Positions 11,518-21,330 are shown, numbered from the stretch's first letter. The stretch: DNA of 64,000 bases from Candidatus Hoaglandella endobia (GCF_900044015.1 NZ_LN999835.1:86360-150359), one strand, 5' to 3'. The notes: a model not told the origin generated them from the letters alone. Made by a program: numbers and translations.

Positions 11518-11778
11518 TCACTTGTCCATAATAATGCTGACAAATGTACGGTTCTTTGGTCCTTTTACTTGAAACTTGATTTTCCCTTTTATTAAGGCGA
11601 ATAGAGTATGATCTTTCCCACAGCCTACATTTATTCCTGGATGGAATTTAGTTCCACGCTGACGAATAATAATACTGCCTGCATTGACCGATTCGCCGCC
11701 AAAACGTTTAACACCGAGTCGTTTACTTTCGGAATCTCGACCATTACGTGTGGAGCCGCTAGCCTTTTTGTGTGCCAT
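11518..11778 (-). CDS. rpmA: 50S ribosomal protein L27
   Basis: Binds near the peptidyl transferase centre; its flexible N-terminus contacts tRNA. The 86 residues begin [16 protein letters not shown] and are collinear with E. coli L27 (85 residues), with no cleavable N-terminal extension of the Firmicute kind. It lies 15 bases after rplU in the conserved rplU-rpmA pair. A 230-base gap with no recognised gene separates it from obgE. Confidence 0.96.
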   Translation of the reverse strand: MAHKKASGSTRNGRDSESKRLGVKRFGGESVNAGSIIIRQRGTKFHPGINVGCGKDHTLFALIKGKIKFQVKGPKNRTFVSIIMDK

Positions 11779-11793
11779 GAATTCACTCTCGCT

Positions 11794-12120
11794 TTATTGT
11801 AAGAGGATGGAACTGCTAATACTAGTAATTTTAATATCAGTGAACCACTGACGGTGGCCCTGATACTTACGGAAGTGCTTACGGCGACGGAATTTTATAA
11901 TCATTACTTTATCGCCACGACCATGAGCAACGACTTGTGCTGTAATTTTGCAATCTTTAACAAAAGGACTGCCGATCTGGATGTTATTGTCGTTGGCGAT
12001 CATCATAACCTGATCAAATTCAATCTCTGCCCCTTTTGAGAGGGGCAATTTCTCAAGGCGAATAATTTGACCTTCGATTACCCGATGTTGTTTACCCCCA
12101 CTTTGGAAAACTGCATACAT
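11794..12120 (-). CDS. rplU: 50S ribosomal protein L21
   Basis: Binds 23S rRNA in the 50S subunit. ATG 12120 gives [14 protein letters not shown], the exact E. coli N-terminus, with GGAG six bases upstream; a TTG two codons earlier was rejected. The RNA-binding [15 protein letters not shown] stretch is intact near residue 75. The C-terminus has a few extra residues over E. coli L21 (103 residues). It is the first gene of rplU-rpmA. Confidence 0.96.
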   Translation of the reverse strand: MYAVFQSGGKQHRVIEGQIIRLEKLPLSKGAEIEFDQVMMIANDNNIQIGSPFVKDCKITAQVVAHGRGDKVMIIKFRRRKHFRKYQGHRQWFTDIKITSISSSILLQ

Positions 12121-12916
12121 AATCAACTCCGCTTTCCATAAAACTCAATCTTTTAATAATCTTAAACTTACGTTACTATAGCATAACTAGTAAATTATAA
12201 GTAATAAGCTTGTTACAGACAAGTACCAAATACATACAGTAAGCGAAAAAATTAGATAGTAAGGATCACATGAAGGTTTTTGGTTTATTAATCGTTAAGG
12301 TTAAGAATCGTTAAGGTTAAGTATGAATCGAGCGATAATCGTAGTAAGTCTAAGAAAACTTAACATGCTTATTGCGTGAAAATACAGGCATAGCTGTTAT
12401 AGCTATATGCATTAACGGAAGAACTTATGGTTATGCTTATATGCAAAAGCAAGTTATGCCGCTTACTGTAATAATTTTAGACGGCATTTCACTACTATTG
12501 GGTTTTAACAGTACGTTGATCGGCATGGGAATGTATGATAGCCATTGTACGAAGAAAAGATTTCTTATGCACCTTAGCCCATCGCTACCAGCTACTAGCT
12601 AACCGTAAAATAAAGAATCTTTTTTTATGAACAAATTATGACTTTTCTACTATTCTACTCTTGCAAATCCTAATTTTTACTAAAAATGTGTAATGATCAT
12701 CTGGCTCATTCTGCTGTGCCCAGATGTAGGCAATGTAGCCATAGCACCTGCATGATGTTACGTTTGTAATGTACTAATAATGTACGTCTTATCTATGTTA
12801 AAACCAGCTCAAGATAAAATTATAGTTTCTACATACAATAAAGTCTATTAAATATAATAATATTATATTTTATATAATTACTTTTAGTTAATGGTTAATA
12901 TTGGATTTAAAAAAAA
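12121..12916. other. Large gap between rplU and mntH
   Basis: About 800 bases. In E. coli the divergent ispB lies next to rplU, and no ispB motif (such as DDxxD) was found here on either strand. It contains a 16-bp tandem repeat (12290-12321) and an open frame at 12372-12602 (plus) without recognisable similarity. The last 150 bases before mntH are very AT-rich and presumably hold its promoter. Confidence 0.5.
12290..12321. repeat. 16-bp perfect tandem duplication
   Basis: AATCGTTAAGGTTAAG occurs twice in tandem (12290-12305, 12306-12321) in intergenic DNA. Confidence 0.9.
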
Positions 12917-14269
12917 ATGAGAATAGTTAGAAAAAATAGCTTAGAAGAAATTAACGGTACTATCCTTATTCCAGCTGGAAGAGGATTTTTAAAAAAATTA
13001 TTTGCCTTTTCAGGCCCAGGAGCTCTAGTAGCAGTAGGTTACATGGATCCAGGTAACTGGATCACCTCAATTCAGGGCGGTGCGCTATACAGCTATTTGC
13101 TGCTATCGGTTATCTTAATTTCTAGTTTAATTGCAATGCTGCTGCAGGTTATGTGCGCTAAATTAGGCATTGTTACCGGGATGGATCTAGCTCAAGCAAC
13201 CAAAACCCTAGTTGGTAAACGTACCGCCATAGCACTGTGGATCACTACTGAATTAGCTATTATCGCGACGGAAATAGCTGAAGTTATTGGTAGCGCTATT
13301 GCGCTGAACTTACTATTTAAAATTCCGCTGTTACTTGGTGTAAGCATTACAGTACTAGACGTTTTTTTACTACTAGTATTGATGAAATTTGGGATCAGGA
13401 AAATAGAAGCTCTTGTATTTACTCTTATTGCTACAATTTTTATCATATTTGCCTATGAAGTAGTGCTAGCCAATCCTAATCTATTGAGTATAGTGCACGC
13501 ATTTATTCCGCAGAGCGATATTTTCACTGCCCATGTATCTGGCGGCGATTCGGCTTTCTTTATAGCTCTTGGTATTATTGGAGCAACAGTAATGCCACAT
13601 AATCTTTATTTACATTCCTCTATTGTTCAGTCACGTAAATATGATCGCAGCGATGAACAAGCGGTGAAAGACGCTATTCGCTATGCGACTATCGACTCGA
13701 ACATACAACTCAGTTTTTCATTTATTATTAATTGCTTATTGCTAATTCTCGGAGCCACACTTTTTTTTGGCAAACACCCCAATGAAATTGGCCGTTTTGC
13801 ACAGCTCTATGATGTTCTACAAGACCATAATATGGTCGGTGCCATTGCTAGTTCCACCCTTGCCACCTTATTTGCCGTTGCTTTATTGGCCTCTGGTCAG
13901 AATGCTACTATTACCGGAACCCTTACAGGACAAATCGTTATGGAAGGTTTCATTAATTTTCATCTCCCATTTTGGCAACGTCGCATGATTACCCGTCTTA
14001 TAGCTATTATGCCAGTCGTAGCCTGTAGTTATTTTTTGGGGGATAAGGGAGATGTTGTTGAGAAATTGCTGGCCTATACACAGGTTTTTTTAAGTATTGC
14101 GCTTCCTATTTCGATGGTGCCGCTATTATACTTAACGTCATCTAGAAAGCGTATGGGTAAATTTGTCAATTGTAGGCCATTTATTATATTGGGCTGGCTT
14201 GCTACCGTGATATTAGTCGGCTTAAATATACAGCTTATTATTGAAACTATTCAAATGCTGTTAAGTTGA
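12917..14269 (+). CDS. mntH: Nramp-family divalent metal (Mn2+) transporter, MntH-type
   Basis: Proton-coupled Mn2+/Fe2+ importer of the inner membrane. The 450 residues form about 11 hydrophobic helices. The metal-binding signatures are intact: GYMDPGNW in helix 1 (about 43-50) and MPHNLYLHSS in helix 6. The sequence type is unusual: E. coli-type MntH has GYIDPGNF and MPHVIYLHSS, while the forms here (DPGNWITSI, SSLIAMLLQ, TELAIIATEIAEVIG) are those I associate with Lactobacillus-like and related group C MntH proteins. This suggests horizontal acquisition, although its base composition is now similar to its neighbours. No good ribosome binding site precedes the ATG (only GGA ten bases upstream). 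It is isolated between long gaps. Confidence 0.93.
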   Translation: MRIVRKNSLEEINGTILIPAGRGFLKKLFAFSGPGALVAVGYMDPGNWITSIQGGALYSYLLLSVILISSLIAMLLQVMCAKLGIVTGMDLAQATKTLVGKRTAIALWITTELAIIATEIAEVIGSAIALNLLFKIPLLLGVSITVLDVFLLLVLMKFGIRKIEALVFTLIATIFIIFAYEVVLANPNLLSIVHAFIPQSDIFTAHVSGGDSAFFIALGIIGATVMPHNLYLHSSIVQSRKYDRSDEQAVKDAIRYATIDSNIQLSFSFIINCLLLILGATLFFGKHPNEIGRFAQLYDVLQDHNMVGAIASSTLATLFAVALLASGQNATITGTLTGQIVMEGFINFHLPFWQRRMITRLIAIMPVVACSYFLGDKGDVVEKLLAYTQVFLSIALPISMVPLLYLTSSRKRMGKFVNCRPFIILGWLATVILVGLNIQLIIETIQMLLS

Positions 14270-14405
14270 TAATCAAAGTGTCGATTAATAAATCTGATTG
14301 ATTCAGGTCATAGCATTATCATGAATTTCGAGTGTGTACTTTTTATAGTAACTCCTTCTATTATCGGTGCTTCCATATATTTTTATGGACGACTTACAAT
14401 CATAA

Positions 14406-15371
14406 TCAACGCCCAACGCGTTGATAGGGATTAGGATCGCCCGGTTTGCGGGTTTTTAGTAATTTAAGTACCCAAGTATATTGTTCCGGATTTGGCCGCA
14501 CTAACTTTTCAACCTCCTGATTCATACGGCGTGCGATGGTGATATCATCTGCTTGAACCAGCCGATCATTCATCGGCGGCAAAATATGAACATGTAAGAG
14601 GCTTGTTTTCCCATTATATACCGGAAATAGCGGGACGACAGTAGCGTGACAAACCTTCATTAAGCGGGCAATAGCAGGTAATGTCGCTTTATAAGTTGCA
14701 AAAAAATCGACAAATTCGCTACGTTCAGCACCGTGATCCTGATCTGGTAGATAATAGCCCCAGTAGCCCTGGCGCACTGAACTTATAAACGGTTTTATGC
14801 CGTCATTACGGGCGTGCATACGGCCGCCGAATCGGCGGCGTACGCGATTCCACATATAGTCCACCAGTTTGTTACGTTGATTATGGAACATGGCTGCCAT
14901 CTTTTGACCGCTCGCCGCCATCAGCATTGCCGGCACGTCGACTGCCCAACCATGCGGTACTAAGAAAATGACATTACACCCATCACTACGCAGCCGATCG
15001 AGCAGTTCATACCCATGCCAGCGCACGCGTGACTGCACTTTTTTCAGATTACAGCAGGCTAGTTCAGCCATTAAAACGGTGGATTGCGTCATACAGGCAA
15101 ACATATCATCAATAATCGTTTCACGCTGTACCGCGTCAATTTCTGGTAAGCAATAGGTTAGATTAACGCGAGTGCGAAAACGTGCTTCTTTAGCTATGCG
15201 TCCTACTGCCCGCCCAAGCGCACCTAGAATAGGATCGCGCAGTCTTGGTGGAACCAACGTAGCCGCGGCAATAGCGCCGATACCCAGCCAAACGCCCCAA
15301 TAACGTGGCGCATAAAAGTATTTTTTAAAAATAGGGATAAATTCAGTCTGTCTCTTTTGATTATATTCCAT
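14406..15371 (-). CDS. lpxM: Lipid A biosynthesis myristoyltransferase LpxM
   Basis: Adds the sixth acyl chain to Kdo2-lipid A at the inner membrane. The 321 residues align end to end with E. coli LpxM (323). There is an N-terminal membrane anchor (about 22-42), the acyltransferase HX4D motif HGWAVD at 140-145, and conserved HARNDGIKPFI and YYLPDQDHG blocks. It keeps the lpxM-mepM neighbourhood of E. coli, both on the minus strand with mepM upstream. Its presence implies hexa-acylated lipid A is or was recently made. That contrasts with the decayed glmM in this window. Confidence 0.95.
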   Translation of the reverse strand: MEYNQKRQTEFIPIFKKYFYAPRYWGVWLGIGAIAAATLVPPRLRDPILGALGRAVGRIAKEARFRTRVNLTYCLPEIDAVQRETIIDDMFACMTQSTVLMAELACCNLKKVQSRVRWHGYELLDRLRSDGCNVIFLVPHGWAVDVPAMLMAASGQKMAAMFHNQRNKLVDYMWNRVRRRFGGRMHARNDGIKPFISSVRQGYWGYYLPDQDHGAERSEFVDFFATYKATLPAIARLMKVCHATVVPLFPVYNGKTSLLHVHILPPMNDRLVQADDITIARRMNQEVEKLVRPNPEQYTWVLKLLKTRKPGDPNPYQRVGR

Positions 15372-15416
15372 TCTTATCCCTATGCTGAGAAATAAGAAAT
15401 AAGAAAAACTACGGCT

Positions 15417-15455
15417 AGCAACATTACATTACATTATTACATTACATTATATTAC
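15417..15455. repeat. ATTAC/ACATT microsatellite-like tract
   Basis: Imperfect array of 5-base ACATT/ATTAC units in the spacer between mepM and lpxM. Low-complexity sequence; no function inferred. Confidence 0.6.
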
Positions 15456-15499
15456 CTTTTTTATTTTTATGCTTATAGAGAAAAGCAGCAGACACTATG

Positions 15500-16831
15500 T
15501 TAGTTAAGTTGAAGTTGGGGCAGTATTTTTTTGACCTGGGCGATATATTCCATGCGATCGCTGCCGGTCAACTCCTCCGTACGCGGCAGTTTTGTGGTCA
15601 GAGGATTAACTGCCTGCTGGTTGATCCATACTTCAAAATGCAAATGCGGACCGCTGGAGCGGCCGGTGTTACCAGATAACGCGATACGATCGCCACGCTT
15701 TACTTTCTGACCCTGTTTTACTAGCAGTTTTTTCAGATGCATATAGCGAGTCATGTATTGACAGCCGTGTCGGATAGCCACGTAATTTCCAGCGGCGATA
15801 TCCCGCTTACTAACTAGTACCCCTCCGTCACCTACCGCCAATACCGGGGTTCCGACCGGTACAGCGAAATCGACGCCACGGTGAGGTGTAATACGCCCAG
15901 TAATCGGATTTAGTCGGCGTGGGTTAAAATTAGAAGAAACGCGAAATCTTTTCATTGTAGGAAAACGCATAAAACCGGACACTAGGCCGGACGCATCGCG
16001 ATTATAAAATTTGCCATCGTCAGCGCGAAAAGCATAATAATCTTTACTACCAGTACGTAAGCGAACCCCTAGCAGCTGGCTCTGTGTGTTTTTTTTGTTG
16101 TTTAGTGTTTCCCGTGAGGCCAATACCACAAATTGATCCCCTTTGCGCAGTTTGCGGAAATCTAATTGCCACTGTAACGCTTTAATAACCGTGTTGACAT
16201 CACTTCTGGTTAAACCGGCTGCACGAGCACTGGTAACAAAACTGCCGTTGATCTTGCCTGTAAAGATGGTGTTACGCCATTCTCCAGTTAGATTTGTGAT
16301 ACTTTCTTGAAAGCCGTCTTCTATGCGGTCATAGGTTCTAGTTTCACGGCTAGAGATATTCCAAGTCAGGCGCTGCAAATCACCATCAGCGGTTTTTCTC
16401 CAGGAGAGGGACTGACCTATCTTCAGATTACGCAGTGTGGGATAAGACTGCGCTAGTACGGTGATATCGTCAATACCAATGCCATCTTGGGTCAGAAGGC
16501 TAATTAAGGTATCGCCAGTTGAAACTAAATATTCATGTACGCCAGCTGCTTCACCTGCTATCAGCTCATTTAATTTATTTTTCGTTAAATCGGCGTCAAT
16601 ATCAGGCGGTTTTTCCAAATTTTTGTTGGTCTCAGCGATCAGCTTGCTTAGGTGATAGTCTTCCAACGGAATGACGCTATTGGCTGGTGGTGCTACCACA
16701 GTGGCGCAAACGTACGGTCGCCAAAAGGCGACCGCTAAGGTTACTACTATGGTAAGCGACCCCAGTATGAAAAACTGGGATCGCGGTAAATGATTAAACG
16801 CTAGAGCGAAGGTGCTGGCTATTAACTGCAC
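15500..16831 (-). CDS. mepM: Murein DD-endopeptidase MepM
   Basis: Cleaves D-Ala-mDAP crosslinks to let the cell wall expand; membrane-anchored in the periplasm. The 443 residues compare with 440 in E. coli. It has an N-terminal signal-anchor (about 18-42), an OapA/LysM-like region (about 95-150) and a C-terminal LytM/M23 domain with complete metal ligands: HRGVD and HLHFE. It is therefore predicted active, unlike NlpD in this window. It lies upstream of lpxM as in E. coli; the divergent znu zinc genes of E. coli are absent. Confidence 0.94.
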   Translation of the reverse strand: MQLIASTFALAFNHLPRSQFFILGSLTIVVTLAVAFWRPYVCATVVAPPANSVIPLEDYHLSKLIAETNKNLEKPPDIDADLTKNKLNELIAGEAAGVHEYLVSTGDTLISLLTQDGIGIDDITVLAQSYPTLRNLKIGQSLSWRKTADGDLQRLTWNISSRETRTYDRIEDGFQESITNLTGEWRNTIFTGKINGSFVTSARAAGLTRSDVNTVIKALQWQLDFRKLRKGDQFVVLASRETLNNKKNTQSQLLGVRLRTGSKDYYAFRADDGKFYNRDASGLVSGFMRFPTMKRFRVSSNFNPRRLNPITGRITPHRGVDFAVPVGTPVLAVGDGGVLVSKRDIAAGNYVAIRHGCQYMTRYMHLKKLLVKQGQKVKRGDRIALSGNTGRSSGPHLHFEVWINQQAVNPLTTKLPRTEELTGSDRMEYIAQVKKILPQLQLN

Positions 16832-17474
16832 TAATAACTATCCTAAAGCAGGTCACAGTTTGCTTCACTAACTGTGTGCTGAGTTTTGTAGTATAAGAAC
16901 TGGTGTAAGAACTTAATTTTGGCTGTTTTTTAGTAAAGATCTCATGCCATAGCATAATAGTACTTATTAAAAGTCTTGTATATGTCTTGCGAAAGACGCA
17001 ATATTTTCTCTCATGCAGAGAGTATTGTAACGATCTTTTTGTCAAGATACTTACTCTGTTATCATTCAATGGTATTTTTATAATAGAATGACTCGTGGAA
17101 TCTACGCTCTCTTCTGCTTGATTGGTTATTAAGCAAAATCTTCGGGGGGGATAGTAAAGTTACCAACGTGATGAGCGGCTCTTCTGGTTACCGTTCTCCG
17201 TTTAGAGGCGGCTAATTGGTGGAGGCTGCTTTTTTTGCAGTGCATATAACTGTCTGATCTTTAAATATCAGACCAGGTTATATTTATAACTAATTCCTGC
17301 TCGTACTAAAAAAAATAATTTATCGATCTATTATATTTAAAATCTAAATATAATAGATAAATTTATCCTTATACTAATAGATAAATTTATCCTTAACCAA
17401 CCTTTTAGGAGCCATTTTTAGAATAAATATAACTTTATATAAAGCTCTCGCTCTAGCAACAATATAATCAAGCT
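16832..17474. other. Gap between mepM and rplS
   Basis: About 640 bases at a breakpoint between two E. coli blocks. No gene is recognised. It contains a run of seven G (about 17144-17150), a possible weak plus-strand hairpin GCGGC...GCTGC followed by T7 at about 17207-17237, and a 21-bp direct repeat (17351-17395). Function unknown. Confidence 0.5.
17351..17395. repeat. 21-bp repeat with 24-bp period
   Basis: TAATAGATAAATTTATCCTT plus A occurs at 17351-17371 and again at 17375-17395, separated by TAC. It lies in non-coding DNA downstream of rplS. Confidence 0.9.
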
Positions 17475-17825
17475 TTAGTTTAGACGCTCTTTGATACGTG
17501 CTAATTTACCGGTACGTTTACGTAGGTAATACAGTTTAGCTTGACGTACGGCACCAAAGCGTTTTACGGTGATGCGATCAATACTCGGAGAGTATGTTTG
17601 AAACACTCGCTCAATACCTTCTCCATTAGAAATTTTTCGAACAGTAAATGCAGAATACAGACCGCGGTTACGAATAGCGATAACCACGCCATCAAATGAC
17701 TGCAGCCGTTTTTTGCTGCCTTCAACAATCCATACCTTAACTTCTACCGAGTCACCAGGGCGGAAAGGCGGTACGTCCTGCTGCTTTATCTGTTCTTGTT
17801 CAATTTGTTTAAGAATGTTGCTCAT
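17475..17825 (-). CDS. rplS: 50S ribosomal protein L19
   Basis: Located at the 30S-50S interface. The 116 residues (E. coli 115) are collinear throughout, from [12 protein letters not shown] to [14 protein letters not shown]. It is the last gene of the conserved rpsP-rimM-trmD-rplS operon, 70 bases after trmD. No anomaly was seen. Confidence 0.96.
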   Translation of the reverse strand: MSNILKQIEQEQIKQQDVPPFRPGDSVEVKVWIVEGSKKRLQSFDGVVIAIRNRGLYSAFTVRKISNGEGIERVFQTYSPSIDRITVKRFGAVRQAKLYYLRKRTGKLARIKERLN

Positions 17826-17895
17826 AATTGATTATCTTACCTTACCCTAGCTAAACTTACAGTTTTAGTTAGCGAGCCAATTGGCCGAATTATGT

Positions 17896-18651
17896 TTAAT
17901 TATCTTGCTGCATAAACTGATAGTCCCGCTGGAATTCTATAAGCAAAGTTGCTTGCTCGTTAGTCAGAACTATTTTTTCTAGAAATTCTGGTCTTCGTAG
18001 CCAGGTACGGCCTAAAGCCTGTTTCAGGCGCCAGCGACGAATCTCTGCATGATTTCCCGATAACAATACTGATGGTACCTTTATGCCAGCTAGCATCTCA
18101 GGGCGGGTATAATGAGGAAAATCCAGCAAACCCTCAGTAAATGAATCTTCAGCTGCGGAAGCAGTATGTCCCAGCACACCAGGAATCAATCTAGAAACAG
18201 AATCAATTAGTACCATTGCTGCTAATTCGCCGCCGCTAAGCACATAATCACCCACTGACCATTCCTCATTAATTTCGGTGAGGATTAAACGCTCATCAAT
18301 ACCTTCGTAACGACCACAAACTAGAATCATATTCTGATTGGCTGTGAGCCCTCTCACACCTTGCTGATCAAGCTTACGGCCCTGAGGAGAGAGATAGATC
18401 ACTTTTGCCTCTTCTCCTGCCTGATTTTTCGCCTCGTGAATCGCATCTAGTAAGGGTTGTCCCATCATCAGCATGCCTGGTCCTCCGCCGTATGGACGAT
18501 CGTCTACTGTATGATGTCTACTATGGGTAAATTCACGTGGGCTCCAGCAACGTAAGTTCAGTAGACCATTTTTTACGGCTCGGCCAGTTACCCCATAATC
18601 GGTTATAGCGCGGAACATATCGGGAAACAGGCTTATGACACCAATCCACAT
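17896..18651 (-). CDS. trmD: tRNA (guanine(37)-N1)-methyltransferase TrmD
   Basis: Methylates G37 next to the anticodon and prevents +1 frameshifting. From ATG 18651 ([10 protein letters not shown], the E. coli start) it is 251 residues; a TTG one codon upstream was rejected. The SPOUT knot with the [21 protein letters not shown] and GDYVLSGGE motifs is complete, with the catalytic Asp in the [10 protein letters not shown] region. It is third in rpsP-rimM-trmD-rplS, about 40 bases after rimM. Confidence 0.96.
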   Translation of the reverse strand: MWIGVISLFPDMFRAITDYGVTGRAVKNGLLNLRCWSPREFTHSRHHTVDDRPYGGGPGMLMMGQPLLDAIHEAKNQAGEEAKVIYLSPQGRKLDQQGVRGLTANQNMILVCGRYEGIDERLILTEINEEWSVGDYVLSGGELAAMVLIDSVSRLIPGVLGHTASAAEDSFTEGLLDFPHYTRPEMLAGIKVPSVLLSGNHAEIRRWRLKQALGRTWLRRPEFLEKIVLTNEQATLLIEFQRDYQFMQQDN

Positions 18652-18691
18652 CAACTCATATCCTCAGTATCGCTATCGTCAATAGCTGGCT

Positions 18692-19247
18692 TTAAAAGCT
18701 AGGATCCCAGTCAACTTTAATGATACGTACCGCAATATCGACGTGTTTAATCACCTGTCCTTCAAGAAACGGGATCAATCGTTCCTGTATGCAGAAAGCA
18801 TCTTTTTTTAAGTTCGCTTTTACTACCAGTACATCATTAGAGCCGGTTTCTATCATATTGATTACTTGACCTAGCTGATAACCACTGACGGTGACAACCT
18901 GGCAGCCCAGGAGATCCTTCCAGTAGTATTCACCGCTGTTGAGATCCGGTAATTGCGAGGCGTCTATGAAGATTTCGCAATTTATTAGCAACATTGCAGC
19001 TTCACGATCCTTTACATCCCTTAGTTTGATGATCAGGTTGTGATTGTGGCGCTTCCAGTTGTCAAGTAAGAGTGGCTTCCACTCCCTCGCCCTTTTGATG
19101 AACCAGGGATGATAAGCAAAAATGCTTTCAGCTACTTGTTCTGTTGCTGAGAATACTCTAAGCCAACCATGAATGCCATACGCCGAGCCAATTTTGCCTA
19201 CAACTACTGGCTCAACAAGTATTAATTTACTAATTTTTTTTACTCAT
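18692..19247 (-). CDS. rimM: Ribosome maturation factor RimM, frameshifted in a poly-A run
   Basis: 30S maturation factor that binds S19. The whole gene is visible but its reading frame breaks near the start. ATG 19247 begins MSKK, then a run of eight A (T8 on the plus strand at 19234-19241) shifts the frame. With seven A the frame reads [20 protein letters not shown] and continues unbroken through the N-terminal barrel ([11 protein letters not shown]) and PRC-barrel ([13 protein letters not shown]) to KVDWDPSF, 184 residues against 182 in E. coli. As written, only the C-terminal 100 residues are reachable from an ATG (18994). Either RNA polymerase slippage restores the frame or the gene is freshly dead. 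The purity of the remaining frame favours function. Confidence 0.88.
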
Positions 19248-19267
19248 TATTTAACTAGTAAGAGCTA

Positions 19268-19519
19268 CTATGACGCCGTTCTTTTTGCGTCTTTGATAAG
19301 CACACAGACTCTCTCAGAAACCTTTGCTCCCTGGCCAACCCAATGTGCTATACGATCTAGATTTAAATGCAACCTTTCAGCCTGACCGGTCGCGATCGGG
19401 TTAAAAAATCCAATACGCTCAATAAAGCGACCATCTCGCGCATTGCGACTATCGGTCACGACGATTTGATAAAACGGACGTTTTTTAGCACCACCAAGTG
19501 CCAACCGAATTTTTACCAT
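19268..19519 (-). CDS. rpsP: 30S ribosomal protein S16
   Basis: Early 30S assembly protein. ATG 19519 gives [18 protein letters not shown], the family start, with AGAGGA upstream; the frame is open for nine more upstream codons with no similarity. The 83 residues are close to the E. coli length (82). It heads rpsP-rimM-trmD-rplS, with 20 bases to the rimM ATG. Confidence 0.95.
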   Translation of the reverse strand: MVKIRLALGGAKKRPFYQIVVTDSRNARDGRFIERIGFFNPIATGQAERLHLNLDRIAHWVGQGAKVSERVCVLIKDAKRTAS

Positions 19520-19652
19520 AACATCCTCTTGAATTAATAAAATCACCTGGTCTCGTAGGGGATCAAGGGACCAGGCCAGGCTTGTAATTTTATAGTTATT
19601 GTATCCAAATAACTAAACTCTTACTCATTTCGGAATAAAAAGCAATTAATAT

Positions 19653-21011
19653 TTAACTACCGAGAACTCCAGGCGGCATCATGTCTTTTATACTACGCAT
19701 CATTTTTGCCATGCCGCTCTTTTTAATTTTATTGATCATGCGCTGCATATCGTAAAATTGTTTCAATAGCCGGTTGACGTCATGCACTTGCATACCAGAA
19801 CCAGCGGCAATACGGCGTTTACGCGATCCTTTAATAATTTCAGGATTACCGCGCTCTTTGGCGGTCATTGAACTAATAATAGCCTCCATGCGCATTAGGA
19901 CTTTATCGTCCATCTGCGAGATATGATCTGGCAACTGACTGATGCCAGGTAGTTTACTTATTATGCTAGCCATACCGCCCATATTACGCATTTGTTTTAA
20001 TTGTTCCAGGAAGTCTGTAAGGTCAAAAACATCGCCTTTTTTTAGCTTACTGGCCAGCTTGTTCGCCTGTGTAAGATTAACTTTGCTTTCGATCTCTTCA
20101 ATAAGAGACAGCACATCGCCCATGCCGAGGATACGCCCTGCTAAGCGATCAGGATAAAATGGCTCCAGAGCATCGGTTTGCTCGCCGACGCCCATGAATT
20201 TTATCGGTTTTCCGGTGATATAACGAATGGACAGCGCCGCTCCGCCTCGCGCATCGCCGTCAATTTTGGTCAGGATTACCCCAGTGAGTGGCAGAGCCTG
20301 ATTAAAGGCTTTGGCTATATTAGTGGCATCCTGACCAGTCATCGAGTCCACAACAAACAGGCATTCAACAGGTTTAATAGTAGAGTGAATGGCTTTAATT
20401 TCTGCCATCATTTTTTCATCTACATGCAGACGACCGGCGGTGTCAACTACTAGTACGTCATAGAACTTAAGTCGGGCTTGGTTTAATGCCTGAATTACGA
20501 TATCAAGCGGTTTTTGACTAACATCGGAAGCAAAAAAATCTATGCCTACGGTTTCTGACAGTGTTTTAAGCTGCTTGATAGCAGCCGGCCGATAAATGTC
20601 GGCAGAAACCACGAGAACTTTTTTCTTTTGTTTTTCGCGCAGAAGTTTTCCTAACTTAACTACGCTTGTGGTTTTACCAGCTCCTTGTAGGCCCACCATC
20701 AGCACTACCGCTGGCGGCGGCACCGCTAAATTCAGAGCATGGTTTTCATCTCCCATGATATTTACTAGCTCGGTATGTACTAACTTGACAAACTCCTGTC
20801 CCGGAGTCAGGCTTTTATTGATCTCGTGACCGAGCGCGCGTTCTTTTACTCGGTTAATAAATTCCTGCACCACCGGCAATGCTGTGTCTGCTTCTAGCAG
20901 TGCCATACGAACTTCACGCAGAGTATTTTTGATATTATCATCAGTCAGACGACCGCTGCCTCTAATATTGCGTAAAGTGCACGATAATCGATTGGATAAA
21001 TTTTTAAACAT
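19653..21011 (-). CDS. ffh: Signal recognition particle protein Ffh
   Basis: SRP54 GTPase that binds signal sequences and 4.5S RNA. It is 452 residues (E. coli 453). The N domain (1-85) is followed by the G domain with GLQGAGKTT (about 107-115), DTAGRLHVDE and TKIDGDARGG. The methionine-rich M domain (about 300-452) has the RNA-binding GSGMQVHDVNRLLKQF helix and many Met in MQRMINKIKKSGMAKMMR. It is upstream of rpsP on the same strand, as in E. coli. The 4.5S RNA gene was not seen in this window. Confidence 0.97.
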   Translation of the reverse strand: MFKNLSNRLSCTLRNIRGSGRLTDDNIKNTLREVRMALLEADTALPVVQEFINRVKERALGHEINKSLTPGQEFVKLVHTELVNIMGDENHALNLAVPPPAVVLMVGLQGAGKTTSVVKLGKLLREKQKKKVLVVSADIYRPAAIKQLKTLSETVGIDFFASDVSQKPLDIVIQALNQARLKFYDVLVVDTAGRLHVDEKMMAEIKAIHSTIKPVECLFVVDSMTGQDATNIAKAFNQALPLTGVILTKIDGDARGGAALSIRYITGKPIKFMGVGEQTDALEPFYPDRLAGRILGMGDVLSLIEEIESKVNLTQANKLASKLKKGDVFDLTDFLEQLKQMRNMGGMASIISKLPGISQLPDHISQMDDKVLMRMEAIISSMTAKERGNPEIIKGSRKRRIAAGSGMQVHDVNRLLKQFYDMQRMINKIKKSGMAKMMRSIKDMMPPGVLGS

Positions 21012-21330
21012 GGTATTTACTCAATAGTTTTGAGATGCCTTCACCGTTCAGATGAGCAAGAATAAAGAACATCAATTTATGCGAGTAGTATAGGTAACGA
21101 TAAAATCGGTACAACATTGATATTATTCTACTTTATTTAAACACTATTTTTGCAAATAGTTAGCCATAATTAGCTCAAATATGCCGATACCATGCTCTTG
21201 ATTAATTGCTTGAGAAAAAGCGCAGAAATCGCATACCTACTATTGAGCGCTTTAGCAAAGCGTCGTAGATCTTTTCTTGCTCCTCAGCAAGAGCCAGAGG
21301 AAACAAGAGGAAAAGATCCAGAAATAGTGC
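21012..21330. other. Gap between ffh and the gshA relic
   Basis: About 320 bases. E. coli has ypjD next to ffh; nothing of it is recognisable. The portion 21240-21330 on the minus strand reads as an open hydrophobic then acidic stretch continuing from the gshA relic, but I cannot align it to GshA. Confidence 0.4.

Noticed and set aside
12372..12602. Plus-strand 76-codon open frame between rplU and mntH
   Set aside because: No recognisable similarity, no good ribosome binding site, surrounded by stop-rich spacer; open by chance in a long gap cannot be excluded.
16794..17069. Minus-strand 91-codon open frame overlapping the mepM start
   Set aside because: Low-complexity composition, overlaps the clear mepM N-terminus in another frame, no similarity.
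21240..21330. Continuation of the gshA relic
   Set aside because: The frame is open and acidic, but I could not align it with any part of GshA, so the relic was ended at 21331.
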